DNA of 64,000 nt from CAWGET01 sp963821715 (lineage in GTDB: Bacteria > Bacteroidota > Ignavibacteria > Ignavibacteriales > Melioribacteraceae): contig CAWGET010000004.1 in the NCBI GenBank assembly GCA_963821715.1, positions 248,001-312,000 of the forward strand, read 5' to 3'. The position numbers were made by a program, and so were the translations under genes. Positions 8,275 through 18,132 of the stretch are shown here, piece after piece. Each line of letters starts with the position of its first letter. Position 1 is the first letter of the stretch. Below the pieces are notes generated by a model, which had not been told where the DNA came from, made no database searches, and saw only the letters and a program-made list of their open reading frames with translations.

Positions 8275-9840
8275 CTATCCGGCTATAAATTTTACAGAAG
8301 CTTTGGCTCCTTTGTCGGAGTTATTTTCAACTGAAATGGTTCCGTTGTTCATCTCTATGAATTTTTTCGTGATGATTAATCCGAGTCCTGTTCCTTTTTC
8401 ATTGGAATTTCCGTTTGACGATTGATGAGAATCGATCTTATAAAGATTATCCAAAGTCTTCTGGCTCAAACCTGGACCGTTGTCCAGTACTTCGAAAATA
8501 ATATGATCGGCATCTCTCTTAGCCGCAATTTTTATTATTCCACTTTCTCCAACAAATTTGACTGCGTTTGAAATCAAATTCATAATTATAGACTTCATCA
8601 TATTTAAATCCGCCCGCACGATAACCGAACCAGGAATATCTGTATCAAGCGTAATTTTTTTATCAACAATTTTAGTTTTGAAATCTTCAATAATTTCTTC
8701 AGCGATCGGTTTTAGCTGAATATATTCGGGACTGCATTTCAGTTTACCAAGTTCGAGTCTTGACCATTGCAATAAATTTTCCAACAGCGAAAACGCAAAC
8801 CGTGAGGAATTTTTAATTTCAGTTAAAAAAGAAAGTTTGTCTTCATCCGTTAATTCGTGAAAATCTTCAATAAGCATTTCGGAAAAACCGAGCAGAGCTG
8901 TAAACGGATTTTTTAAATTATGAGATATGATAGAGAAGAATTTATCCTTAGAAATGTTTACTTCTATAAGTTTCTGCTCCGATAATTTTAAAGCATTCTC
9001 CGCTTTCACTCTTTCGGAAATATCTATCAATACGCTTAAAATTCCAGCTACCGAACCGTCGTTATTATAAAAAATAGATTTACTGATCAGCACGTCAACA
9101 AGTTTTCCATTTGAAGGATATTGTGCTTCGTAGCAGACGCTACCGTGAACGTTGATTAATTTGAGATCGCTTTCACGTTCCCTCTGCGCTATCTCCAATG
9201 GTGCTAAATCGAAAACTGATCTTCCGAAAAGATTCTCCGATTCGGTTCCGGAAAATTCGCTGAACGCTCTATTGCAGCCTAAAAATATTCCATGGGTATT
9301 CACATAATAGACAGGATTTGGAATACTGTTAATCAGTGTATTCAGAAATTTAAATTGATTCTTTATAAAGACTGAATCATAATTCATCTTATCTGAAACG
9401 TTTACCGTCTGAAGAAATGAAATTTTCTCTTCTTCAAAGAGTGGAGATATTTTTAGATCGCAATATATTTTTTCACCGTCGCTTTTTGTAAATTCATCGC
9501 TGATCCTGAATGTTTCCACTTCGCCGGTTTTAAGTTTATTTAGAAAATCGTAGTAATATTTTTTCCCGTTAAATAACAACGCGAAATTATTTTCATTATA
9601 GATATCCTCACGACGGTAACTGAAGATATCCAGCCAGCGTCCGTTTACGGAAATGAACTTTCCTTTTTCATCTGTTAATGCAATTCCGAGTGAGTCATTT
9701 TCAAAAACTTTTTGGAATTTTTCTTCGCTTACTCTTAATGCCGCGGATAAATTTTGATTTTCTGTTTCGGTATTAACGTTGGTATGTTGTAAATCATAAA
9801 TTTTGTTATCAGAGATTTGTTCGGATTTTTTCTGGATCAT
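8275..9840 (-). CDS. PAS-PAS sensor histidine kinase
   Basis: 521 residues without membrane segments, so a cytoplasmic sensor. Two PAS domains (about 40-150 and 165-280) are followed by a HisKA domain with the phospho-acceptor in FFSIISHNLKNPFTALLGF and a HATPase domain with N-box NLISNAVKF, DNGPGLS and GTGLGLIITKKF. No response regulator lies beside it. A small membrane protein is encoded 18 nt upstream, probably in the same transcript; it could tether or feed the sensor, but that is a guess. Confidence 0.93.
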   Translation of the reverse strand: MIQKKSEQISDNKIYDLQHTNVNTETENQNLSAALRVSEEKFQKVFENDSLGIALTDEKGKFISVNGRWLDIFSYRREDIYNENNFALLFNGKKYYYDFLNKLKTGEVETFRISDEFTKSDGEKIYCDLKISPLFEEEKISFLQTVNVSDKMNYDSVFIKNQFKFLNTLINSIPNPVYYVNTHGIFLGCNRAFSEFSGTESENLFGRSVFDLAPLEIAQRERESDLKLINVHGSVCYEAQYPSNGKLVDVLISKSIFYNNDGSVAGILSVLIDISERVKAENALKLSEQKLIEVNISKDKFFSIISHNLKNPFTALLGFSEMLIEDFHELTDEDKLSFLTEIKNSSRFAFSLLENLLQWSRLELGKLKCSPEYIQLKPIAEEIIEDFKTKIVDKKITLDTDIPGSVIVRADLNMMKSIIMNLISNAVKFVGESGIIKIAAKRDADHIIFEVLDNGPGLSQKTLDNLYKIDSHQSSNGNSNEKGTGLGLIITKKFIEMNNGTISVENNSDKGAKASVKFIAG

Positions 9841-9858
9841 TCAATATCTCTTTTTATT

Positions 9859-10104
9859 TTATAAGATTTGCCGGTGCTTGAAATTTTTTAATACTTCAAG
9901 CGTGCCGACCACAAAAAAACTTATTCCGCAATAGATAAAATCTTCTTTCTGAAATGAAAAAGAGACTGCACGGTGCAGATAAATATCAACTAACTTAATA
10001 ATAGAAATAATAAGCAAGACCGAGGAAAAGCCTACTAAACCGGAAAGTGCCGGACGAAAGAAGTATTTCTTCCAAAATTTATTATCATTCATCGAAAATT
10101 TCAT
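9859..10104 (-). CDS. Small two-segment membrane protein, function unknown
   Basis: 81 residues with two hydrophobic segments (GLVGFSSVLLIISIIKLVDIY and FIYCGISFFVVGTLEVL) separated by a short charged loop. I do not recognise a family. It lies 18 nt upstream of the PAS histidine kinase in the same direction. An alternative ATG at 10092 would remove four residues; no Shine-Dalgarno decides between them. Confidence 0.6.
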   Translation of the reverse strand: MKFSMNDNKFWKKYFFRPALSGLVGFSSVLLIISIIKLVDIYLHRAVSFSFQKEDFIYCGISFFVVGTLEVLKNFKHRQIL

Positions 10105-10312
10105 CCAAATAGTTTTATCTATATTGTATTATCGAATGAATTGGCATTTTGTTAAATAGACGGTGAAATGAATTCTTGGGCCGGATTATGGATTTGTTAA
10201 TCGTTATGATTGAAAGGTTGTATGAATACGTTATCGGTGTCTGTAAATCAATTAGATTTGAGTTTTGGAAAAAATATCGGAAATACTTACTGTGTATTTT
10301 CTGCCCTCCGTC

Positions 10313-11593
10313 TCAAACTGCAAATTGAATTCTGGAAGAAGAAAAACCGGAATTGGAATCGTAGACAAAAACTTCGGCGCCGGGGAAAAATATTTTTCCT
10401 TCCCGCTCTCCTGTTATCCATCCTCCGCAATTATAAAGTTTTACATCCGGAACTTTTTCTGTAGATAGCACCGGAGGATTTTCCGTATTCCAGGCAATAG
10501 GTTCGTGCGTATGTCCAAAAATAATTTTATCCGGATAAGGAATTTGATAATTGTGATTTTGATTTAAAGAATCAATCTCCCTCAGAGTTAAATTAAAATA
10601 TTTCCTGATTCTCTCGCGCACTTGCTCCAGGTAAATAAAATTATCGTTGAACTTTGCCGAATTATAATTTTTTAATTTATCTATTATAAATTTTTTGATA
10701 TAATTTGAAAATAAGTCGGTTCCCCATTCCATCGGTGATACTGGGGAGTACTTAAAAATATTCCTATCTACCTCATTATCTAAACGATCCAAGTATTTTT
10801 TAAAATTTTCTACATTTCCGTTTTTGATATCATTCTGTAAACGATTTACTATTTCGGTCAATGGTCCGGCTTGTCCAATCCCTGCGCTCCCAAGTTGATT
10901 CTGCGGAAAATTTATTCCGACCATTTCTGCAAGATCCAAATTTTCCCCGATAGGCAAATCTTCACTGAATACTTTTTGCCCCCACTCACTCAGAAAGGTC
11001 CAAAATGCTTCAAAATAATGACCATGAGTTAAAAGGATTGATTCATTTTCTGTAATTATGTATAGGTTGGGGAACGCAAAATTGAATGGAAGCGGCGGAA
11101 ACTCCGGAGACGTTATTTGATCCAAAAATAGTCCGGCATATTTAGGACTCGCATCGCCTCTCCTTTCAGACACTCCGGCAAGCTTCAAAGAAGGAGCGGA
11201 AGAATTTCTCAGATCAATTATTCCCGGAACAGACATCCGAAACTTTCTGGGCAGTTTTCCCTTGTTCATGCGTTCAATCACATTAACTTCATATTCCACC
11301 GTATGCCAGATATCAGCGTCATGGTTTCCGGGAACGTAAATTATTTCATCCGCAATTTCGTCTTCCATAATTTGAATGAAAAAACTTTTAGCCGCTTCGT
11401 AGGCTTCTTTGTAACTCACAATTGAAAAATCCAAAATGTCACCGAGCATTATCAGAAAATCATTCCCGGAACCTGCGGCATTTTTGAATTGAGAATATAG
11501 AGGCCCCTGCACAAATTTACCCTCATTTGTTTTGCTTACCAATGTCCCTGTCCTGTCGCCGAAATGAGTATCTGACAAAATTGAAAATTTCAT
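10313..11593 (-). CDS. Calcineurin-like metallophosphoesterase
   Basis: 426 residues with the full dimetal motif set: SDTHFGD at the N-terminus, LGDILDF, PGNHDAD, THGHYFEAF and FGHTHEP near residue 355. It hydrolyses a phosphoester; the substrate is unknown. A helical insertion lies between the last two His motifs. Its ATG overlaps the stop of the M19 dipeptidase gene (ATGA), so the two are translationally coupled. Confidence 0.88.
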   Translation of the reverse strand: MKFSILSDTHFGDRTGTLVSKTNEGKFVQGPLYSQFKNAAGSGNDFLIMLGDILDFSIVSYKEAYEAAKSFFIQIMEDEIADEIIYVPGNHDADIWHTVEYEVNVIERMNKGKLPRKFRMSVPGIIDLRNSSAPSLKLAGVSERRGDASPKYAGLFLDQITSPEFPPLPFNFAFPNLYIITENESILLTHGHYFEAFWTFLSEWGQKVFSEDLPIGENLDLAEMVGINFPQNQLGSAGIGQAGPLTEIVNRLQNDIKNGNVENFKKYLDRLDNEVDRNIFKYSPVSPMEWGTDLFSNYIKKFIIDKLKNYNSAKFNDNFIYLEQVRERIRKYFNLTLREIDSLNQNHNYQIPYPDKIIFGHTHEPIAWNTENPPVLSTEKVPDVKLYNCGGWITGEREGKIFFPGAEVFVYDSNSGFSSSRIQFAV

Positions 11594-12744
11594 TTTCCCC
11601 AGCCTTCCTCCAAAACCCGCAGAGTATTATAAAACATTATTTTCTTCACTTCTTCTTCCGGAAACTTTTTGCTCAATTCTTCATACAAATATTTCATTTT
11701 GGAATTATCCTCAAGATCATCAGGCGGATCAGTAAATCCGTCAAGGTCAGAACCGATTGCGATATTTTCATAGCTTCCGGTAACATCTCGAATATGCTCA
11801 ATGATCCCAATAATTTTTTCTATACCTTTCTCCGGCGAAAAGGAGAAAAACGATTCTTCTTTTCCCGATAACCAATAATTACTGAAAATAATTCCGATAA
11901 CCCCGCCGCAGTTTTTTATTTTTAGAATCTCATCGTCATCCGGATTCATGGGATGATCAAAATATTTTTTTATTCCGACGTGCGAAAATATTAATGGCCG
12001 GCTATACTCTTCATTAATTTCAAATACTTCAGCGCGTGTTTTTAAATTGGAATGCGTTAGATCGACTATCATCCCGAGTTCAAGCATTCTATTTACAACT
12101 TTTTTCCCGATTCCGGAAAGTCCGACGCCGGGATTAAACTTATTATCACAACCGGCAATTTTAGATATTGACGGCGGTATACCTCCAACCGTATTTGTTA
12201 TGTCATTAGGGAAAAAATGGGCTAGCGTAATGGAAGCTATTCCCTGATCGAAAAAATATTCAAGATTGTCCAGGTACTCTTTTTCATCGTCCAATTCTCT
12301 TCCCAAACTATGCGCTCCCTCAATCGTCTGCACAATACTTATTTTATTTTGTTTAAGGCTCTCAGCCAATTCTCCGCGGCTCTTAACTATTTGAACTAAG
12401 TTATTCCCCGGGTTGATCTCTAAAATCTCATCTTCAAAATCTTTTAAGATCTTTTTTGTTTGATTAAAAGCTTTACCGCTTTTTTCAAATTTATTTTCAG
12501 CATCCTTATAAAATATTTTTAGAAGATTATAAAGGTCTTTGAAAGTTTTGCAATCCAGTATTAAATTTTTTTCGGGAAGATATACCGAAGATAATATCAA
12601 ACCTGTATTGCTCTTTAAAAGTTTTGGAATATCAACCCGCATTGAAAGCGGGTTGAATTCCTTTGAAGTTTTATGATTGTCTTCGAAATGTAGATTGAAC
12701 AAAAAATATTTTAATATCGGATGACAATGTAGATCGGCAAACAT
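11590..12744 (-). CDS. Peptidase M19 family dipeptidase
   Basis: Membrane-dipeptidase (renal dipeptidase) family, about 384 residues, normally a binuclear zinc enzyme cutting dipeptides. The expected ligand blocks are visible: DLHCHP at the N-terminus, IEGAHSLG, DLTHSN, IFSHVG and IGSDLDGFTDPP. There is no signal peptide, so it is probably cytoplasmic. The ATG at 12744 is preferred to a TTG at 12750. It is packed between baeRF and the metallophosphoesterase genes. Confidence 0.88.
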   Translation of the reverse strand: MFADLHCHPILKYFLFNLHFEDNHKTSKEFNPLSMRVDIPKLLKSNTGLILSSVYLPEKNLILDCKTFKDLYNLLKIFYKDAENKFEKSGKAFNQTKKILKDFEDEILEINPGNNLVQIVKSRGELAESLKQNKISIVQTIEGAHSLGRELDDEKEYLDNLEYFFDQGIASITLAHFFPNDITNTVGGIPPSISKIAGCDNKFNPGVGLSGIGKKVVNRMLELGMIVDLTHSNLKTRAEVFEINEEYSRPLIFSHVGIKKYFDHPMNPDDDEILKIKNCGGVIGIIFSNYWLSGKEESFFSFSPEKGIEKIIGIIEHIRDVTGSYENIAIGSDLDGFTDPPDDLEDNSKMKYLYEELSKKFPEEEVKKIMFYNTLRVLEEGWGK

Positions 12745-12746
12745 CG

Positions 12747-13910
12747 TCAATATCTAAAAATCGCCGAAACAGTTTCGCCTGGTAGCTTCTCTTCTTCCAC
12801 AGTATAGACTGTTCCTTTGTTAAGCAGCGTGTGGACCGCCACGAGGTCGAGAAGATCTTCGTCATCATCCTCTTTGGAATTATGAATTTCAACCGATTGA
12901 CTTTCACCGTCAAATTTGCCCCAGTAATGATCTCCGTCTTCGCTTATAAAGAGAGAATCTACTCGTCCGTTGTAAGCGGCTTTCACAATCGCCTCAAGAT
13001 CGTTAGATTTTTTTTCTGCGTCTTTTAAATCAGAATATTTTTGGCGGGCTGATGTCATTTTTTTATTTAATTCGCTTCCCATAATTCCCCACGCCTTTTC
13101 GTGCAATTCTTTTTCAGAAAGATCATCAACATTTTGCTCGATAATTTCCTTAGCCAAATTGGAATACGAATTTGCTTCTTTGTAAATGGGAATCAAATAT
13201 TCTAGTCCGGCAAGGACCATCGGAACACTCTCATTTTTAATAACTTTATCCAAACCATCATCCACCATTTGGAAGTAGCGCAGAATATTTTTCTTTCGTT
13301 TCGCATCATCCATTCCAACTCCGTGCCCATGGAATATCGCGGCTCGGTCGCCCTGCCCCTGAGTGGATTCCGTACCGGAATGAAACTGGAGACTTTTCTC
13401 CGGGACATCAAATTGATGCGCTTCTTCGTAACTGGTCGGAACATTGCGCAGCTCGACTTCACTTAATCCTTCTCGCGATCCCTGAAATAATCTTAAATTT
13501 TTCTGACTAAGCGCCAAAACCAAGTACTGTTCGTTCCCGCTTAGAACAGGGAGTAAAGGTTTTATATAATATCTGTTATGAACATAAATCAGCGGTTTAA
13601 AACTTGTCGCAAGCCGGTAATACTGATGTTCACCTTCGCACATAAAAAATGCTAACCCGTCGCTCTGATGATTCCAGAAATTTACATCGCCCACCAAGTT
13701 ATAAGCCGGTTTAAGTATTTCGTCAATCTGACTGGATCTTAATCCTTTCTTCTCCATTTCTTTTTCAGCTTCTCTGAGGAGATTTTTGAACCGAATCGGA
13801 TCCTGTTCAACTTCGCTCCCTTTTCTATGAGTAGGCAGGTAAATTGAAACACACGGCTCTTTATGAAATCCCATTAAAGATTTCAAACCATCGGCATTAA
13901 GTATATCCAT
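12747..13910 (-). CDS. Bacterial archaeo-eukaryotic release-factor family protein (baeRF)
   Basis: 387 residues resembling the eRF1-like domains of the baeRF group, with N-terminal CVSIYLPTHRKG followed by QDPIRFKNLLREAE. These proteins are thought to act on ribosomes during stress, but no reaction is established. AAGGAG precedes the ATG at 13910. It heads the operon baeRF-M19-phosphoesterase and lies near other ribosome-stress genes. Confidence 0.75.
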   Translation of the reverse strand: MDILNADGLKSLMGFHKEPCVSIYLPTHRKGSEVEQDPIRFKNLLREAEKEMEKKGLRSSQIDEILKPAYNLVGDVNFWNHQSDGLAFFMCEGEHQYYRLATSFKPLIYVHNRYYIKPLLPVLSGNEQYLVLALSQKNLRLFQGSREGLSEVELRNVPTSYEEAHQFDVPEKSLQFHSGTESTQGQGDRAAIFHGHGVGMDDAKRKKNILRYFQMVDDGLDKVIKNESVPMVLAGLEYLIPIYKEANSYSNLAKEIIEQNVDDLSEKELHEKAWGIMGSELNKKMTSARQKYSDLKDAEKKSNDLEAIVKAAYNGRVDSLFISEDGDHYWGKFDGESQSVEIHNSKEDDDEDLLDLVAVHTLLNKGTVYTVEEEKLPGETVSAIFRY

Positions 13911-14023
13911 CGTCAACTCCTTTTGCTTTATCTGGTTTCATAAAAATATATTTGTGGTCTTTTCCCTCGTAACAATTTAAATTATAATAATTTTTTTATG
14001 AATCAACTACTAAAGGAATTCTA

Positions 14024-15447
14024 CTAAATTATCTTGAAATCTTTTAGAGCGGAAACTGCGGCGTTAAATCCGCAAACCCCGTGAACTCCTCCGCCCGGAG
14101 GTGTAGCGGATGAACAAATATAATAGCCCTCTATAGGTATTTTGTAAGGATTAAATCGATTTGCAGGACGTGTAAGCATCTGGTTCCAGGCAAATAATCC
14201 GCCGTTAATATCTCCCCCGATATAATTTGAATTATAATTTTGCAGAGCTTGTGCGCTTGTGGATTTTTTAAATAGTATCCGTTCCTTAAATCCGGGGGCA
14301 AATCTTTCAATCTGACATTCTATTTTATCAGTCATATCTACATCCGAATTATTTGGAACGTGACAGTAACTCCAAACCACATTTTTGCTTCCTTCGGCCC
14401 GGCTTCTATCAAAATTACTCTGCTGGGCTAGAAGAACGAAAGGCCTATCAGGAATTTTACCATGAAATACTTTTTCTTCGGAAGCAATAATTTCCTTATA
14501 ATTACCTCCAAGATGAACCGTTCCGGACTTCCGAGCATCCAGACTTTTAAAGGGATTTCTCCTTCAATTAAAAAATCCACCTTAAATGATCCGGGGCCGT
14601 ATTTATATTTTATTAATTGTTTTTTATATCGATGAGGTAATTTCCCATTCATAATTTTTATAATCTGTCTTGGAGTAAGATCAAACAAAATTATTTTTGA
14701 CGATGGAATTTCTTCTAAATTTTTAATCTCGAAATTTGTAAATATCTTTCCGCCCAATGAAACGAAATAAGACTCCAAAGCATCTGTAAGTTTTTGTGCG
14801 CCGCCGGCCGGAAATCCCCAGCCGGATTTAAATGCAAGAAACATAAGAAATATTCCCACCGCGGAAGTAAAAGGCGAACTCAATTTTGCGCCGGAATGAG
14901 CAGCGTTGCCTATAAACAGACTTCGAAGTTTTTCATCTTTAATTTTTCTTTCGGAAAAATTTTTCGCTGATCGTATCCCGTTAACAGCAAAGTTGATAAA
15001 AGAAAAAAATGAACCGGAGAATTTTAACGGATCAAAAAAATAATTCTGAGTATTAGGATTATCTAGCAGCCCTTCGAAAAATTTATGAGCAAAAAGTTCG
15101 CCGGGAAATTTTGCTTGAAGGTCGGATAAATCTGTAGAAAGAGATGCTGCGGTTCCATCGTCAAAAGGATGAGCCAAACTAATCTCGGGGAAAATCCATT
15201 TAAGCCCGAACTTTTCCAAGGGCATTGATTGAAACAGAGGCGAAGCGATTGCGAGGGGATGTACAGCGGAACAAAGATCATAAATATTTTTTCCGGTTAA
15301 AAAATCAGATCTTACACCGCCGCCTGTTCTACTTTTTGCTTCGAGAAGCGCAACATTTAACCCTTCCTGTGCAAGTTTAACCGCAGCCGAAAACCCGTTA
15401 GGTCCCGAGCCGACTACAACTGCGTCATACTCCGGATTATTATTCAT
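14024..15447 (-). pseudogene. NAD(P)/FAD-dependent oxidoreductase (phytoene-dehydrogenase-like), frameshifted
   Basis: The N-terminal part (15447 to about 14549) has the Rossmann motif VVVGSGPNGFSAAVKLA and the RTGGGVRSD block. The C-terminal part (about 14544 to 14024) lies in another frame and ends with the FAD-contact block SATPPGGGVHGVCGFNAA. Joining them across the A4 run (+ strand T4 at 14545-14548), where one A appears to be missing, gives an uninterrupted ~474-residue protein of normal length, like CrtI or PYROXD2 relatives. Without repair the protein would stop at 14428 and lose the C-terminal FAD-contact region. A sequencing indel is as likely as a true pseudogene. Confidence 0.8.
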
Positions 15448-15577
15448 TTATTTTTCTTGACGGTTAAATAATTTATTAGTGCTCTATCGATTCCCGTAGT
15501 TTAGATAATTGACTTCCGATTCAAATCCGAAAAATAAACATCCCATCTCACATTTTACATCTCGCTTTTTGCCTTGA

Positions 15578-17152
15578 TTACACAAACTGCAATAGACTTT
15601 GGGCTTTTTTAATTTCTTCCGGTTTTGGGAATCTGTCTTCCCGCATCAGCGCTTGAGCTGCTGCAAGTTCCTTGTCTTTATTTATACCCGCCGCTGCAAG
15701 TACTTCTCCGTCTTTAATAAAGTAAGCGATAAATTCTTTTTCATCAACTTTCCCATCAAAGTAAATTTCGTCCCACTCTTTAGCCTTACCAACATATCTG
15801 AACTTCAAATCGAATTGGTTAGTCCAGAAAAATGGTACACTTCTAAATTTAATTCCGCTATCCGCCATTGCGAATCCGGCTGTTCGTCCCTGCTGCTCAG
15901 CCGTTCTAAAATGCTCTATCCTCGTTTCATTTCCTGTCCGCCAATCAGGAAATTTTGCAATATCGCCTGCGGCGAAAATATTTTTTCCCGCGTAAAATTT
16001 TTCATCTACGGGAATACTTCCGTCATCATTCAAATCGAGATCATCGATAAAATCTGTGGCCGGTTTCACTCCAATCCCAATTACCACAAAGTCGGCCGAA
16101 ACCTCTGTTCCATCCTTAAGTATCACTTTTTCAAGTTTATTATTTCCCGTAAATTCCTTTACCCCTGTATTCGCAAAAAACTTAACCCCATTATCTTCAT
16201 GTTCTTTTAAAAATAATTTACCAATCTCTTCGCCGAATTTTTCTTTGAATGGAATTTCGTCCCTGGAAATTACTGCCACATTCAAACCTCTTTTTTTCAA
16301 ACTGAAAGCCACTTCCATGCCGATAAAACTTGATCCTATAACGACCGCGTTTTTTGAATTTTCAGCGGCGGAAATTATTTTTCTGGAATCTTCGAAGCTG
16401 CGTAAATAGAAGATATTTTCTAGATCGATTCCCTGCACATCTAATTTAACCGGAATCCCTCCGGTGGCTATTAAAAGTTTATCGTATTTAATATCATCGC
16501 CATTTTCTAATTTAAGCTGTTGGAGAGATGAATCAATTTTTGTTACTTTGCTGTTAAGTTTTAACTCAATATCATAATTCTTATAAAAATCATCCGGACG
16601 AAGGGGCATCCATTCTTCTTCGGCGTCACCTTGAAGATAATTTTTACTGAGATTTGGTCGGTCATACGGTGGATCTTCTTCGCCCGTCAACATTACAATA
16701 TTTCCTTCGAAGCCGCTTTCTCTAAGAGCCTGCGCCGCCGAATACCCCGCGACTCCGGCTCCGAGAATCACGAATTGCCGGTTTTCGGTATCGGACTTGC
16801 CTGCCATTCCGGGCATTTTTCTTTCATCCAAATTTTCCGGAACTTTAACCTTCAAAATATCTGTATCCACAATAATTTCGTATTGAGGCAGCGAATCGAG
16901 CGCGGGCGGCTCGAGAACCTTTCCATTCTTTACATCAAAGCAGGCATGATGCCAGGGGCATACAAGCGTATCGCCGCTTAAAACGCCATCCTTTAACGGA
17001 GCGCCATAATGCGTACAGTGTGGAGCAATGGCATAATACTTATCTTTAGTTCTAACTATTAAAATTTCATCGTCTTTATTCACTTTGATGTTTTTCATTT
17101 CACCGATGTTCATATCGGTTATTTTGCCAATTTCTATTTCTTTATAATTCAT
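15578..17152 (-). CDS. Rieske [2Fe-2S] domain fused to FAD/NAD reductase (AIFM3-like)
   Basis: 524 residues. Residues ~1-105 are a Rieske ferredoxin domain with cluster ligands in APHCTHYGAPL and CPWHHACFD. Residues ~125-430 are a pyridine-nucleotide:flavin reductase with FVILGAGVAGYSAAQAL, a second GxGxxG-like VVIGSSFIGMEVAFSL and NIFAAGDIA. The C-terminal ~90 residues fit the reductase C-domain. It probably passes electrons from NAD(P)H through FAD to the cluster and on to an unknown partner. GGAGGG lies before the ATG. It is the last gene of the osmC-pfpI-sodC-ureohydrolase run (31-nt gap). Confidence 0.9.
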   Translation of the reverse strand: MNYKEIEIGKITDMNIGEMKNIKVNKDDEILIVRTKDKYYAIAPHCTHYGAPLKDGVLSGDTLVCPWHHACFDVKNGKVLEPPALDSLPQYEIIVDTDILKVKVPENLDERKMPGMAGKSDTENRQFVILGAGVAGYSAAQALRESGFEGNIVMLTGEEDPPYDRPNLSKNYLQGDAEEEWMPLRPDDFYKNYDIELKLNSKVTKIDSSLQQLKLENGDDIKYDKLLIATGGIPVKLDVQGIDLENIFYLRSFEDSRKIISAAENSKNAVVIGSSFIGMEVAFSLKKRGLNVAVISRDEIPFKEKFGEEIGKLFLKEHEDNGVKFFANTGVKEFTGNNKLEKVILKDGTEVSADFVVIGIGVKPATDFIDDLDLNDDGSIPVDEKFYAGKNIFAAGDIAKFPDWRTGNETRIEHFRTAEQQGRTAGFAMADSGIKFRSVPFFWTNQFDLKFRYVGKAKEWDEIYFDGKVDEKEFIAYFIKDGEVLAAAGINKDKELAAAQALMREDRFPKPEEIKKAQSLLQFV

Positions 17153-17183
17153 TTACCCTCCGTGAGGTATTGCAACTAATGAT

Positions 17184-18119
17184 TTAACTTTGCCCGAGTA
17201 AAAAACTGATCATAAGAATTGCTGCCAACTTGGTTGTCCGATTATCAATATCATAAAGCGGATTCACTTCGCTGATTTCAAAAATTTTGGAATTATTACT
17301 CCGTCCCGCAATCGAAGCAATTTCATACGCTTCTTCGGCAGTTAGCCCGGTCGGGTAAGAAGCACTCACTCCTGGAGCGTCGCTTGCTCTTACTGAATCC
17401 ATATCAAATCCCCAAAATATTGTTTTAGAGGTTTGAGCGTTAATTATCGCGCTTAACAAATTACTAATACCTGTATCGCGGACCGCCTCCAGAGGATAGA
17501 TTAATACACCATTTTCCTCAAGATATTCTTTATAGGCATCTGAATTTGTATACGGCTTACTCGCCATCTGATAAAAATTTACCGGGTTTATAAATCCTTC
17601 TTCAATCAACTGTCTATATGGAGTTCCGCTATTTCTTTCGATACTTTCGCGTACATCGAAGTGAGTATCAATATTAAATGTCAGAAGATTTTTATCAACG
17701 CTTTCGGATAGCGCCGAACAATCGGGATAGGAAATATCATTTCCGCCGCCGAGAATAATTAATTTCTTTCCGGCATCAAGAATGTTTTTTACCACATCTT
17801 TCTGCGTCTTATGAATTTCTTCCAAGGTTCCATTTAAGAAAATATTTCCGGCGTCAAAGATTTTTAAATTGGTCAGATTTCCCTGTACGGGAAATTTATA
17901 AAATTGGCGCCGGATAAGATCCGGAGCTTTTGCGGCTCCGGGCCTCCCATTATTCCTTTTTACCCCTTCATCCTGAGGCGAACCCAGAACAACCAAATCA
18001 GCTTGTTCATAATCTGATTCATCTGTTAAAACGAATTCGCCCAGTCGGGGATCGTTTTTATCATTTTTTTTGAAGAATAAACCGGAATCCGGTTTAATAA
18101 CGTTTTGGAATAAGTTCAT
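17184..18119 (-). CDS. Ureohydrolase (arginase/agmatinase/formiminoglutamase family)
   Basis: 311 residues of the Mn-dependent ureohydrolase fold. The DxHxD block (NIDTHFDVR) and the late DxD block (GFDMDSVRASDAPG) are intact. The first ligand motif, usually GGxH, reads GGGND, so the His is Asn. Such changes occur in formiminoglutamase-like branches, so activity is not excluded, but the substrate cannot be assigned. It lies 13 nt behind sodC. Confidence 0.82.
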   Translation of the reverse strand: MNLFQNVIKPDSGLFFKKNDKNDPRLGEFVLTDESDYEQADLVVLGSPQDEGVKRNNGRPGAAKAPDLIRRQFYKFPVQGNLTNLKIFDAGNIFLNGTLEEIHKTQKDVVKNILDAGKKLIILGGGNDISYPDCSALSESVDKNLLTFNIDTHFDVRESIERNSGTPYRQLIEEGFINPVNFYQMASKPYTNSDAYKEYLEENGVLIYPLEAVRDTGISNLLSAIINAQTSKTIFWGFDMDSVRASDAPGVSASYPTGLTAEEAYEIASIAGRSNNSKIFEISEVNPLYDIDNRTTKLAAILMISFLLGQS

Positions 18120-18132
18120 GTCTTCATATAAA

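Noticed and set aside
10210..10468. Two overlapping + strand frames near the phosphoesterase end
   Set aside because: Mostly antisense to the conserved gene and without family resemblance.
14024..15447. Programmed frameshift in the oxidoreductase
   Set aside because: No slippery heptamer with a downstream structure was evident, and other single breaks are likewise in homopolymers, so an indel is simpler.
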